A stretch of DNA of 52,063 nt from assembly GCF_000142905.1 (NCBI RefSeq), contig NW_013657636.1:258929-310991 (forward strand), written 5' to 3'. This DNA comes from Thecamonas trahens ATCC 50062 (Eukaryota; Apusozoa; Apusomonadida; Apusomonadidae). Shown here piece after piece: positions 21,101 through 31,115 of this stretch (position 1 is the stretch's first letter; the number at the start of each line of letters is the position of its first letter). The notes under the pieces were generated by a model, which saw nothing but the letters and a program-made list of their open reading frames with translations, made no database searches and was not told the origin of the DNA. The translations under genes and the position numbers were made by a program.

Positions 21101-22400
21101 GCGCGAGGCGGCGGCGGCGCAGCTCTCGGGTGCACGACTGCAGACCGAGCTCGAGGCGTTGCAGGACGAGTACGACGAGTTGGCGGCGTCGGTGGACGAG
21201 GTGACCGAGCGGGCGGCGCTGGTGGCGCAGGAGCGCGACGCGCTCGCTGAGCGGCTGGCCGAGGAGGAGACTGAGCGGCTGGCGTGGGCGTCGACCAAGG
21301 ACGAGCTGGAGGCCAAGTGGGAGGCCGAGCAGGCGGCGCTCGATGATCGGATTGAGGAGCTGCTGGAAGACCTCGACGAGGAGCGGAGCCGGGCGTCCAA
21401 GGACGCGCGGATCGCCAACGAGCGGCTGGACGCGGCGGAAGCGCGGGCGCTCTCGCTCGAGTCGGAGCTCCGCGCGGCTGTCATTGAGCTCGAAGACACC
21501 CGGCTGGCGGCAACCCGCGCCGAGACGCTGGCGGCGACAGCGACCAAGGCGGCGAACAAGGCCGAGAGCGAGGCCAAGATCCTCGCTGCCTCGCTGCAGC
21601 TCGCGGAAGAGGCTGCAGCCAAGGCGAACGAGGCGGCGCGCGGAGCCGAGGGCGCCAGGGAGGACGCGCTTGGGCAGCTCGAGTCTGCGCGCAAGACCGC
21701 GGCCGACACGACGGCGGCGCTCGAGTCACGGGCTGACCAGATGAGCCTTCTGCAGCACGAGCTGGCGGCGGAGCGTGCGGCGCTCTCTGAGCTGCATTCG
21801 ATGGCGGTCGACCTCGAGACCGAGGTCGACACGCTCCGCGGCAAGGTAGCCGAGGCCGAGGACGCTGCCGAGGCAGCCGAGGCGGCGCGGGTGGACCTGG
21901 AAGCGCAGGTCGAGACGCTCCATGTCGAGCTCACGGCGCTCGACGCGTCGAACGCTGCACTGGAGAAGGCGCGCATGGAGACTGCGCGCCAGAACCGCGA
22001 CCTCAACGCACGGGTCGAGCGCGCGGCTGGCCTCGGCCGGTCCGCGCTTGCAGGCTCGGTCAAGCGGCTGGAGGCCAAGATCGAGAGCCTTGAGGCGAGC
22101 GTGGCCTCACTCAAGGCCGACAAGCTTGCGCAGCAGAAGCGGGCCAAGAAGGCAGAGAAGGAGCAGAAGCGGGCCGAGGCCCGCGGGCGCGAGCTTGAGA
22201 AGAAGCTCGCCGCCAAGGACAAGATCGTCGCCGAGAAGGAGCGACGCATTGTCCAGGGCCGTGACGACCTCTCGCAGCTTGTCCGCGAGAACTCAAAGCT
22301 CTCGATGGAGGTCAAGAAGCTCAAGTCGCAGACTTCGGAGCTCCGCGAGAACGTCATGGTCCTGCAGCACACTCAGCAGCGCGGACTAGTGGAGGCGTAG
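15110..22400 (+). CDS. Class II myosin heavy chain
   Basis: This is an actin-based motor that forms bipolar filaments in contraction and cytokinesis. The motor covers residues about 1-770: an SH3-like start (RVWVPD), P-loop GESGAGKT (171-178), switch I NDNSSRFG (226), switch II DISGFE (450), then [23 protein letters not shown], the actin-binding [15 protein letters not shown] and the SH1/SH2 helix region. One clear and one weaker IQ motif follow ([12 protein letters not shown] near 774; [11 protein letters not shown]). After that comes a heptad-rich tail of roughly 1600 residues. The motor signatures are class II. Two one-base losses break the frame: at the A-run 15653-15656 ([11 protein letters not shown] continues in the next frame) and near 19214-19216 ([13 protein letters not shown]). 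Repaired, the protein is about 2430 residues, longer than the roughly 1950-2100 usual for myosin II. The start is the first ATG after the gap. Confidence 0.93.
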
Positions 22401-22454
22401 ATGCGCGCGGATAGTAAATGACACACGTTTTACAGCAGCCAAGCATGACGAGCG

Positions 22455-23786
22455 CTAGTGGGTCTGTGCCTTGACCAGCTCGCGGACGCCATGCACGCCA
22501 CCGGATGGCGCGAGGAAGGTCCGTAGGCGGACGTTGAGTGCAGGGCCCTCGGAGGGGATGATGAACGCGTCGTGGCCAAAGACGGCATCGAGCGTCTCAA
22601 AGTGGACCGGGGTGCCAGCCGATCCCAGAGCAACCGCCACCCGCTCAAGCTCGGACGGCGGGATGAGAAAGTCTGTGGCGTAGGCCAGGAGGAGAAACTG
22701 CTTGGAGGGCGGGATGTGGCCGAGGGCGGCGGCCATGGACCGAGCCCTGGCCCGCGGCCCCGAACCCTCCTCGGCCACGCCCATCAGCGCCGGCAGCGAC
22801 ATCAGATCCATGCACTGCGAGAGTGCCAGGTAGCACTTTGGATCATACGCTTGAGCTACAAACTTGTCGGCGTGATGGGAGAGGTAGTCCTCGACCTCGA
22901 AGACCGGCGGCTGCGAGGGATGTGCGGTAGCCGAGACTGGGCGCCAGGCAAAGCGCTCATCAAACTCTGCCCGCGACCTGTAGCCGACCATACCCATCAT
23001 CCTCACTGCCCGCATAGCTGCACTCACCGCGTTTGCCTCGCCCGAGGCTAGCGCCGCGCCAAGGACCGTCCGTTGGACCGACCGCAGCGCGACCGTGGCC
23101 GGCGAGGTCTCGCCGGTGGTGGCGAGGGCCACCGCCCTGCGGTAGGCCGAGGGGAAGAGGGCGGCGTAGGCCAGGACAAGCATGCCGCCCATAGATCCGC
23201 CCACAAGCGCATGCAGGCCCTGCGGCGCAAGGCCGAGCTCCGGCTCGGTGAGGAGGGCGTGGACGGCCGCTGCCTGTCCGCCAGGCGTGATGACGGGGAA
23301 CTCGGACGCCAGCAGCTCGCGGTCGGCACTCGCCTTGCTGGGCTGGGCCGCCGACGGCTCAGCGTCGGGAGGAGGCCAAGCGTTTGGAGCTGTCGAGCCA
23401 AAGGGTGAGCCGAGCGGAGCGGCCGAGATGACACGGAAGATCGAGGTGTCGATGCCGGCGGACGGGCCTGGGTGGACGACATGCGACCACCAGCCCGATC
23501 CTGGCCACGGATGGGGGGCGTGTGCGGCGCATGGCTCAGGAGCGGAGGGGTGTGGCGGGGCCGACATCGAAGGTGCAACATAGACCACCGGGGCACGAGG
23601 ATCGGGGTTGCCGGTCACGGTGTACGTTATCTTGAGCGGCACGTCGCGGAGCTGCGGAGGGAGCGCCGGATGCGACGAGGCGACCGTCGCCGACGAAATG
23701 GTGACCGAGGTCGAAGCGGATGAAAGGCAGACGAGGGGATGCGGCTGGGTACGGAGGCGGGGTAAGCGGGCGAGCCACCGAATCAT
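22455..23786 (-). CDS. MetX-family alpha/beta hydrolase (homoserine/serine O-acetyltransferase-like)
   Basis: The family transfers acetyl from acetyl-CoA to homoserine or serine in methionine and cysteine biosynthesis. The product has 443 residues, starting at the first ATG of the frame (23786). The nucleophile elbow GGSMGGM gives Ser198, the acid is Asp372 in YATDFLIPP, and the histidine is His405 in FGHDAF. All three stand in family order, together with SPFGSTAP and the QRTVLGAAL stretch. The first 40 residues are rich in Arg, Ser and Thr with no acid, which fits a mitochondrial presequence, as in fungal relatives. There is a proline/alanine-rich insertion before the nucleophile. Substrate (homoserine or serine, acetyl or succinyl) cannot be told from sequence alone. 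The stop lies 54 bp from the myosin stop. Confidence 0.8.
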   Translation of the reverse strand: MIRWLARLPRLRTQPHPLVCLSSASTSVTISSATVASSHPALPPQLRDVPLKITYTVTGNPDPRAPVVYVAPSMSAPPHPSAPEPCAAHAPHPWPGSGWWSHVVHPGPSAGIDTSIFRVISAAPLGSPFGSTAPNAWPPPDAEPSAAQPSKASADRELLASEFPVITPGGQAAAVHALLTEPELGLAPQGLHALVGGSMGGMLVLAYAALFPSAYRRAVALATTGETSPATVALRSVQRTVLGAALASGEANAVSAAMRAVRMMGMVGYRSRAEFDERFAWRPVSATAHPSQPPVFEVEDYLSHHADKFVAQAYDPKCYLALSQCMDLMSLPALMGVAEEGSGPRARARSMAAALGHIPPSKQFLLLAYATDFLIPPSELERVAVALGSAGTPVHFETLDAVFGHDAFIIPSEGPALNVRLRTFLAPSGGVHGVRELVKAQTH

Positions 23787-23869
23787 GATCAGCAGAGAAG
23801 TGGGAGTCAAGTGGTGGCGTGCAATGTGGAGCGGGGATTGTGTATTGTCCAGAGGTTTGCGGGGGGGAG

Positions 23870-26800
23870 CTACTCGCGCGGACTGCCGTAGTCGGTGAGG
23901 GCGACGTTGGCGGCAGCGGCGGCGGCGGTGGTGGGCGAGGCGAGGGGCGATGCCGGCGAGGTCGAGGTCGGCGAGTCGAGGCGAGTCGAGGCGGGATGGG
24001 GAGATGGCGGGGCAGCGGCCGAGGGCGGACGCGAGCTCGCGTCGTCGTCGATTGCCGAGTCGGCGGTGGAGACGACGGTGGCGCTCCGCGGGAGCGATTT
24101 GCGCGAGGGCGACTTACTTGACGACGAGCGAGCGCCGCCGGCGCGGAACTCGCGGACAGGCGAGGCGTATACCTTGGAGTCCTTCTCGATGTCGTCCATG
24201 GTGAGCAGGAGCTTGCCGTCCTCGTCAAAAAGATAGCGAGCTGGGTATGCGAGCTCGAGCTTGGCCGAGGCCTCGTCGAGGAGCTCCTTGATGGAGCCGC
24301 CGACGATGAGCCGGCCCGAGCCGCGGGTGAGGCCCTCGTTGCGGAAGACACAGACTCTTGTCTTGGCCTTGCGGACAAGGCGATGGTCGGACGGGAGGCG
24401 CACAATGGTGGAGCTCTTCTCTCGGAACGACTGCATGAGTGGGACAAAGGTCTCGCCGCACGAGACCCAAGCGACGGCCTCGGACTCGAGGTCGGCGAGC
24501 GCGACACACGAGGTCGGCGGGCCGACTCGGTCCATGACGGTAAAGTCGGGCGAGAGGAAGATGTCGACGTCCTTGACTCGCTCGACGGTCTTGACGGTGG
24601 CCTTGGGCCGGATGAGGCCCGATGTTTTTTCGCGGCGCCGCTTACCGTCCTTGCCCCTGCCCTTCTGGAGTCGCGCCGAGGCAGCGGCGGAGTTGGGCTC
24701 GCCGTCGGCACCGGGCTCGGACCCGGCGTCGGCAGGTGCTTTGTCTGGAGAGGCTGGACTGCGGCCGGCGAGGATCTCCTCAAGGTGTGCGGCGTCCGGG
24801 ACCCGGGCCGGGCGCGCGGCGCCGGGAACAAGGCGGTCAACCACCTCGCGGCCGTCCTCGACAAACAGGCGCGAGGCGAGGCCGTGTAGAGTGATCTTGT
24901 GCTGGGTAGAGTACAGGATCTCCTCGACCTTTTCGCCAACAACCCGGACGCCTTCACGGAACAGCCGCTCGCCATTCTTGAGGACAACCAGCCGCCGCAT
25001 GTGCTTGTGCTGCGCGAGGATGTGGTCGTCATCCATCCGCCGCACCGTCGACATGATGCCGCGACGCTTCGGGTCGCGGTACGGCTCGCCCTGAGAGACC
25101 CAGATGTGTGAGCCGAGCGGGACGTCATCGAAAAGCACAAAACGAACCTCGTCGTCGGACGTGTCGGAAGCGGAGCCAGACTCGTGCCCTGGTCTGTTGC
25201 CGGCGTCTGCTTTGTCTGCGTCGTCAGCGCCGCATGATCGCGAGCTGCTCGGCGGCGACGGTGTGCCTGATGATGCGTCGTCGACGCGAGGGACGTTGGC
25301 GGCGTGAGACTGCGACTGGGACTGCGACAGTGATTGCGACTTGGACTTGGACTTGGACTTGGCCTTGGATTTGCCCTTGCCCTTGGACTTGGACTTGGAC
25401 TTGGCCTTGCCCTTGCCCTTGCCCTTGCCCTTGCCCTTGCCCTTGGACTTGGACTTGGACTTGGACTTTGATTTGGACTTTGAGATCTTTGCAGCATTGG
25501 CGTCATCGATGGCGTTGTCGGCCCCGTCGGCCTCGACCGCCCCGTCGGCCTCTTCCTACGTACTCGGGGGAGTCCGCACTGGCGCTGCTAGTATCGCTTA
25601 GTTCCTCTTGCTGCTCGGCGGCGACACCGAGCGACGAGCGTGCAGCGCGGCGGTCCCAGCGACGACGGACAACCTCGCGCTTGTCCTTGGGCAGCGCCTC
25701 GAGCGAGGGGATGATCTCGACGCCGCCGGCGAGAAAGATGCGCTTGCCGGGAGTTGCCAGCTCGAGCTTGAGCGTAGCGAGCTCGATGACTTCGTCAAAG
25801 TCGGCGCCGACGACGCGGACTTCGGTGCCGCGGCCGATGGCAAAGCCGTTCTGGTGGGCGTAAAAGTGGCGCTTGGGTTTGCGCAGCAAGCGGTGATCGC
25901 TGGCGATGGGGCGCACAGCCGGCTTGATGGGCTCGGGGTCGCGGAAGTCATGGAACGGCCCGCCGGACGTCGCCCACACATGCTCGTTCTTGAGGAGCGA
26001 CGAGAGAACCACCTTGGTGGCCGACGCAATGGCCTTGGCCTCGTCAGAGCTGTCGACAAAATACTGGCCAGCCTCGGGCTTTTCGCGAACAGGCATGCAC
26101 TCCATGGGCGGCGCCGAGGGCGAACCGGGCGGCGGGGCGCGGCGGCGCTTGGTGGGCGATGCTGAGCGGCGGCGTGATGGGGTAGGAGCACGGCCCTCAT
26201 GCGGGACCGGGTTGACGGCAACTAGCTCCGGCGAGGGAACGAGCGCAGCCGGCTCGGCTGCGGCAGCCTCGTCGTCGAGTGAGTCAACGACCTCACGGCC
26301 GTCGGCAATGAACAGCCGCTTGGCGCGCGGGGCCATGTCAAGCTTGACCGTCGCTTGGGCGAGGATATCGGCCACAGAACGGCCGGCAAGGTGTGCACCG
26401 AGGTGGTGGATGCCGTTGCGGAAGACAACAACCCGGGCCGACGACTCGGGAATGAGCCGCTCGCTGACCTTGACGGCCGGCGTGGCGCGGATACCGGTCT
26501 CGTCGGGACTCCGCCACGCCTCGCCCATCGAGCAGAAGACCAGCTCGTCAGTGGCCAGGCTCCGGACGTCGGCCACAGCCTCGCCCTTGGCGTTGAAAAT
26601 CTTGAACGCGGCCCGCTCCATCTCGAGCTTCACCGTCGCCTCGCGGAGAAGCTCGTCAAGCGAAGTGACTGCAAGCGCCACCACTTTGCTCAGCGAGCCA
26701 TTGCGCGCAACCTGGACCCGGATGGCCTTGTCGGGCAGGCGGGCCAAGATGGACGACTTGGCCGAGCGCAACGGCGGGGTTGCGGGCGATGCTGCCGTGA

Positions 26801-27144
26801 CCGCACCATCGGCTGATTCGTCCTTGCCCTTACCCTTGGCCTTGGCCTTTTTCTTCTCCTTCTTCTTCTTCTCCTTCTTCTTGCTCTTCTTGCCCTTCTT
26901 CCCGTCGTCATCAGCGCCGCCGGTCGAGCTCGTCGACGTGCTTGGAGTCACGGTCTCTACAGGCTGTGCTTGCCTTGCCTTTGTCGGCGATGCCAAGCCA
27001 CCGCCAGCGCCGCCACCACCAGAAGCGCTTTGAGAGGAAGGAGCAGGCGATCCGCCACGCTTGGTGCTCCGTCTCGGCGGTGGAAGGACCTTGCGGGCGA
27101 CTTCGTAGCGGACCTTGGAGTCGTGTTGGCAGAGCTGACGACAT
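23870..27144 (-). CDS. Multi-doublecortin-domain protein
   Basis: Doublecortin (DCX) modules bind microtubules. I infer one gene from two long ORFs joined by an intron at 25194-25563 (gtacgtag…ggcaacag, phase 2), giving the junction …SADSPE-PGHESG…. The downstream ORF has no ATG before its DCX signatures, which supports joining. Five module-like units are visible, each a strand with NG followed by a VVG…ELL..A..KLE helix and an LF..DG.E turn. They are near 26720, 26440, 25860, 24980 and 24350 in genomic position. Several are followed by the family tail motif (HIWVSQGEPY; AWVSCGETF; VWATSGGPF). A basic KGKKSKKKEKKKKEKKK stretch precedes the modules, and the C-terminus is Ser/Pro/Ala-rich and probably disordered. 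The true start is uncertain: the N-terminal frame has no ATG, and 27144 is the nearest one, out of frame, so a short upstream exon is likely. The stop is 83 bp from the MetX-like start. Confidence 0.65.
25194..25563 (-). other. Inferred intron of the doublecortin gene
   Basis: A 370-bp intron with a GTACGT donor, matching the other introns here. It contains a 6-bp repeat array (AAGTCC and AAGGGC units, about 25329-25480). That array reads as KSKSK/KGKGK in one frame, so an unspliced isoform would need a one-base correction to stay open. Confidence 0.55.
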
Positions 27145-27579
27145 GGTGCCAGGCTGGTACACTCTCGTAGCTCGGTCAGCCGCAAAGGGGGGGGGGGGGG
27201 GGGGGGCAGGCAGTAGTGGGTAGTGGTGGGTGGTGGTGGGGTAGTGGTGGTGGGTGGGGCTTGGCGGGAGGAGTGCTTGGCCTGGTGCTTGGCTGATACG
27301 TTTGCTGCTGTTCTCACTGTCGCTGGGAAGGTCCTGGGGCGAGGGCGGCGAGTAACTGCCGCCCGAGCCAACCGACGAACCGGGGGGGATGTCCCGGTGG
27401 AGGTGGATTTGTTGGGGGGGTGGGGGGGGGCTAATTTTTTTTATCGGAATATAACTCCCTAATGTCCCCCGGCTGTCAGCTGTGTGGGGGGAGTCGCTCG
27501 AGGTCGTGGCGCAGCATATACTGTCCTGGCCGTGTCGAGTGGGTCAAACAATCGACAAGGCAAGATGGGTAGATGTGCG
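27145..27579. other. Intergenic G-rich region
   Basis: No gene is seen. It holds a run of about 20 G at 27187-27206, gtggtg repeats to about 27260, and a T-rich patch near 27434. It separates two genes on the same strand and may include the promoter and first exon of the doublecortin gene. Confidence 0.5.
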
Positions 27580-30114
27580 CTACATGTGGATGGTGGTGGA
27601 CTGAGCGCGGCGGCGTGACGACGACGGCGGTGGGCCGGGGGCGAGCGAGGCAGCGCGTTGCGGCGCACTGGGCTTGCGCTTGCCGTGAAGGACGCGTTGG
27701 AGATCGCGCTCGGCCTTTTTGCGAAGCATGCCGCGGGTCAGGACCTGGTCAGAGGCGTCAAGTGCGGCAGCGTCGGGCAGGTTGTCGTCGTCGTCTGCAC
27801 GCGAGCTGGAGCGTGAGCGCGAGGCGACCGAGTCTGAGCGATCCGAGGCGTCTGGTTTGGTGAGCGGCTCGGATGCACTTGAAAGTTGGACGGCCGGGGA
27901 GTCGGCTGCGGCGACGGCGCGGCGGCGGGCGGCGGCCTTTGCGCGGTCGTTTTTTCGAGCGCGGCGGAGGGCGGTGGCGAGCGAGGCCGACGGTGACTTG
28001 CCCTTGCCTTTGGTTAAGGCAGCAAAGGTGTCGGGCGAGGCGGTGATGGCACGGGAGGAGGACGATGGATGGGCAAAGGCAACCGAGGGCGTGCGGCCCG
28101 GGACACGCATCGAGTGCATGTTGCGCTGGGACGGCGAGCGGCGCATTTTCTTGCGAAGCTCGAGCGACGAAGGCGTCGATTCGAGGATGGCGCGGCGAGC
28201 GGCGGCGGCCTGCGACGCAGCGTCGTCAGGCGTGGCGGCTGGCGGAGACAGAGTAGAGTCGTCGGGTGGCGGCGAGGACGAGCCTTCCACCGGCGACGAC
28301 GGCGGCGAGGTGACCGCGATGGGGACCGGCTCTGCAGTGGTGGGTGAGGACGAGGGCGAGGTGGAGGCAGCAGCAGCAGCGGCGGCAGCAGCAGCCGAGG
28401 CGGCGTGGAGGCCCTGTTCGAGGTTGTCGTCATCGTAGTCGTCGTCGTCATCATCGAGGTGATGGTGGAGGATGCGCTCTGCGTTCTCCCAAAACTCGTC
28501 ACGCGTGGCGTGGGAGGAGGCGTCAAACCAGGCACGAGCAGCCTCTGAGATGACGTTGTTCTGCGCGCCGAGAGTGACGGTCTCGCCGAGGGCGGTCTGG
28601 ATGACAGTGGGAGCGCGGCGGTTGAGCAGGTTTGTGAGGCGCTCGTCGAGGAGGCCGACAAACATCATAATGTTCGCCTCTGTGATGTCGTCCTTGGACG
28701 AGGCGATCGAGTCGTCGATGGCGTTGGCAGACTTGCACATGGAGAAGAGCGCGGCTCGGAGCGAGAGGAAGAGCTTGCGGTAGGACGAGGCCTGTGCGGC
28801 GAGCGAGGACTTTTCCGACTCGAGAATGTGGACCTTGTTCTCGATGCGGGAGATTTTCTTGAGCGAGGACGAGTCGTAAGCCGACGAGTGACGTTCGAGC
28901 TGGCGCTGGAGCTGGGTGTTGGCCTCCTTGGCAGCGGCCAGGTCCTGCTGGGCGGTGTGGAGGCGGGAGACAAGGTCCTTGTTGGAGTCGTCGACGTTGA
29001 CAAACTGGGCGAGGGCAAGATCGAGGTTCTGCTCGCCGGTCACCTCTTGAATGCGCTGGAGAGCGAGCTCGAGGGTGGAGAGCTCGCCGTCGCCGTCGGT
29101 CGGGCCACCGGTGCCGCCGCGGACATCCTTAGTCATCCAGCGCGAGAGGACGATGGCAGTCTCGACCGAGGTCGACGGGCGCTGCGAGGAGAGGAGCGAG
29201 CCGCGGTTCATCTCGCGCTCGAGGTTTCGCGAGTAGATGATCTCCTTGATCTGGTTGTCGTTGACAAGAGTGGCCTTCATGCGGCCGAGCTCTGTCCGCC
29301 ACGCCTTCTTCTCCTGCTCGACGTCTGCACGGAGAGTCGCCATCTCGGCCTCCTTAAAGGCGAGGGCGTTCCGCGCAGACATGAGCTGGAGAAGCACGTC
29401 CTCGCGCTCGGCAAGCGCTTTGTTGAGCTTGTCCTCAAGCTTGGAGTAGCGTGCGGTGAAGATGCGGCGCTCACGGAGGAACTCGCCGCGCTCGAGCTTG
29501 AGCTGCTTGGCGAGCGCGTCGCGGTCGTTGGCCTTGACATTGGCAAACTCGACCTGGAACTTCAACGACGAGATGAGCTTGCGCATCGACTCGATGCTCC
29601 GTGCGTGGCGAGTTGTCGGCTTGTGCTTCTTGCCCAGATGGCTCAAGTCGACGGTGCCGAGTTGCGACGTGGTGGCGTCGTCACCAGCATCCGATCCACC
29701 CAGCGTGGAGGCCTGATCCGTAGCATGAGAGGTGCGCCGAACAGACCTGCCTGAGGAAGGACGATCAGCAGCACCCGCTCGACGAGGAGTACCGCGTGCG
29801 CCGGCGCGGGCGTCGTGGTTGTCTGGAGAGCGGGTGAGGCCGAGAGCAGCTTCATCCTCCCTCCTCAACCTTCGTTCTCTATCCAGCAACAAATTCAGCT
29901 CCTCAATGGTTGCCCGAGCCTTTTTCGCTTCATGCATGGCAGTATCAGCCTCCCTCCTCCTCAGCACCACCTCGTCTTGCAGTCGGGCAATACGCGCATT
30001 GGCCTTGACCAACTCGGCCAGAGCAGGCGCTTCAGCAGGGCGGACTGTTCCAGAGCCAATGAGTGAAAACGCTCTCTTGGCAAGTGGGGAAGATGGGACA
30101 TGTGGACGGGACAT
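27580..30114 (-). CDS. Outer dynein arm docking complex-like coiled-coil protein (ODAD1/CCDC114-CCDC63 type)
   Basis: The docking complex anchors outer dynein arms to axonemal doublets. The 844-residue ORF starts at ATG 30114 (MSRPHVPSSP). Residues about 40-450 are coiled coil. Family-like segments in order are RYSKLEDKLNKALAERE, a later IQEVTGEQNLDLALAQFVN block (family F.KI.E.TG..D…F) and NIMMFVGLLDERLTNLLN (family FLGL.E.R..ELL). Those two C-terminal blocks are why I prefer ODAD1 over a generic coiled coil. The last 300 residues are disordered, with a poly-Asp run (HHHLDDDDDDYDDD), a poly-Ala run and Ser/Pro stretches. The call rests on by-eye motif resemblance. The gene is divergent to the next coiled-coil gene across the second gap. 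Confidence 0.6.
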   Translation of the reverse strand: MSRPHVPSSPLAKRAFSLIGSGTVRPAEAPALAELVKANARIARLQDEVVLRRREADTAMHEAKKARATIEELNLLLDRERRLRREDEAALGLTRSPDNHDARAGARGTPRRAGAADRPSSGRSVRRTSHATDQASTLGGSDAGDDATTSQLGTVDLSHLGKKHKPTTRHARSIESMRKLISSLKFQVEFANVKANDRDALAKQLKLERGEFLRERRIFTARYSKLEDKLNKALAEREDVLLQLMSARNALAFKEAEMATLRADVEQEKKAWRTELGRMKATLVNDNQIKEIIYSRNLEREMNRGSLLSSQRPSTSVETAIVLSRWMTKDVRGGTGGPTDGDGELSTLELALQRIQEVTGEQNLDLALAQFVNVDDSNKDLVSRLHTAQQDLAAAKEANTQLQRQLERHSSAYDSSSLKKISRIENKVHILESEKSSLAAQASSYRKLFLSLRAALFSMCKSANAIDDSIASSKDDITEANIMMFVGLLDERLTNLLNRRAPTVIQTALGETVTLGAQNNVISEAARAWFDASSHATRDEFWENAERILHHHLDDDDDDYDDDNLEQGLHAASAAAAAAAAAASTSPSSSPTTAEPVPIAVTSPPSSPVEGSSSPPPDDSTLSPPAATPDDAASQAAAARRAILESTPSSLELRKKMRRSPSQRNMHSMRVPGRTPSVAFAHPSSSSRAITASPDTFAALTKGKGKSPSASLATALRRARKNDRAKAAARRRAVAAADSPAVQLSSASEPLTKPDASDRSDSVASRSRSSSRADDDDNLPDAAALDASDQVLTRGMLRKKAERDLQRVLHGKRKPSAPQRAASLAPGPPPSSSRRRAQSTTIHM

Positions 30115-30257
30115 GGTGGGGGTGGGGTGAGGGGGGTGAGGGGGGTGGGTGGGTGAGGTGTGGCGGTGGGTGGCGGGTGATCGTGATCGTGTGGCAACGG
30201 ACAGGGGGGGGTGGTTGGGGGGGGGGGGGGGGGAGAGGGGCGAGGGGGGGGGCAGGA

Positions 30258-30853
30258 NNNNNNNNNNNNNNNNNNNNNNNNNNNNNNNNNNNNNNNNNNN
30301 NNNNNNNNNNNNNNNNNNNNNNNNNNNNNNNNNNNNNNNNNNNNNNNNNNNNNNNNNNNNNNNNNNNNNNNNNNNNNNNNNNNNNNNNNNNNNNNNNNNN
30401 NNNNNNNNNNNNNNNNNNNNNNNNNNNNNNNNNNNNNNNNNNNNNNNNNNNNNNNNNNNNNNNNNNNNNNNNNNNNNNNNNNNNNNNNNNNNNNNNNNNN
30501 NNNNNNNNNNNNNNNNNNNNNNNNNNNNNNNNNNNNNNNNNNNNNNNNNNNNNNNNNNNNNNNNNNNNNNNNNNNNNNNNNNNNNNNNNNNNNNNNNNNN
30601 NNNNNNNNNNNNNNNNNNNNNNNNNNNNNNNNNNNNNNNNNNNNNNNNNNNNNNNNNNNNNNNNNNNNNNNNNNNNNNNNNNNNNNNNNNNNNNNNNNNN
30701 NNNNNNNNNNNNNNNNNNNNNNNNNNNNNNNNNNNNNNNNNNNNNNNNNNNNNNNNNNNNNNNNNNNNNNNNNNNNNNNNNNNNNNNNNNNNNNNNNNNN
30801 NNNNNNNNNNNNNNNNNNNNNNNNNNNNNNNNNNNNNNNNNNNNNNNNNNNNN
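30258..30853. other. Assembly gap (596 N) in a divergent promoter region
   Basis: A run of N flanked by G-rich sequence on both sides, including a run of about 21 G at 30981-31001 and tgtgtg repeats. It sits between two divergently transcribed genes (starts at 30114 and 31116), so both promoters are partly unseen. Confidence 0.99.
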
Positions 30854-31115
30854 AGGGGGAGGGGCAGGGTTAGGGGCAGGGGGAGGGATACAGGTACCAC
30901 TGCACTTGGGTTGAGGTCTGGTGTGTGTGGGAGAGTTGGGGATACGGGTAGGTGCTGGGTGTGTGTGTGTGTGTGGGGCGGGGGGGGGGGGGGGGGGGGG
31001 CTGTGTGTGTCTGTGTGTGTGGTAAGGGGGGGGACTGAACGGTGGGTATGGGCGAACAGACGTGGTTCGGTGAGGCTCGAGCCCGACATCGATTGCTGCT
31101 GGACAAGTTGTGGTG

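Noticed and set aside
17766-22372. Several long minus-strand ORFs opposite the myosin tail
   Set aside because: They are Ser/Ala/Arg-rich shadows of the heptad repeats.
30855-30890. A ggttagggg string beside the second gap, like a telomere repeat
   Set aside because: A single occurrence in a general G-rich tract, with no array.
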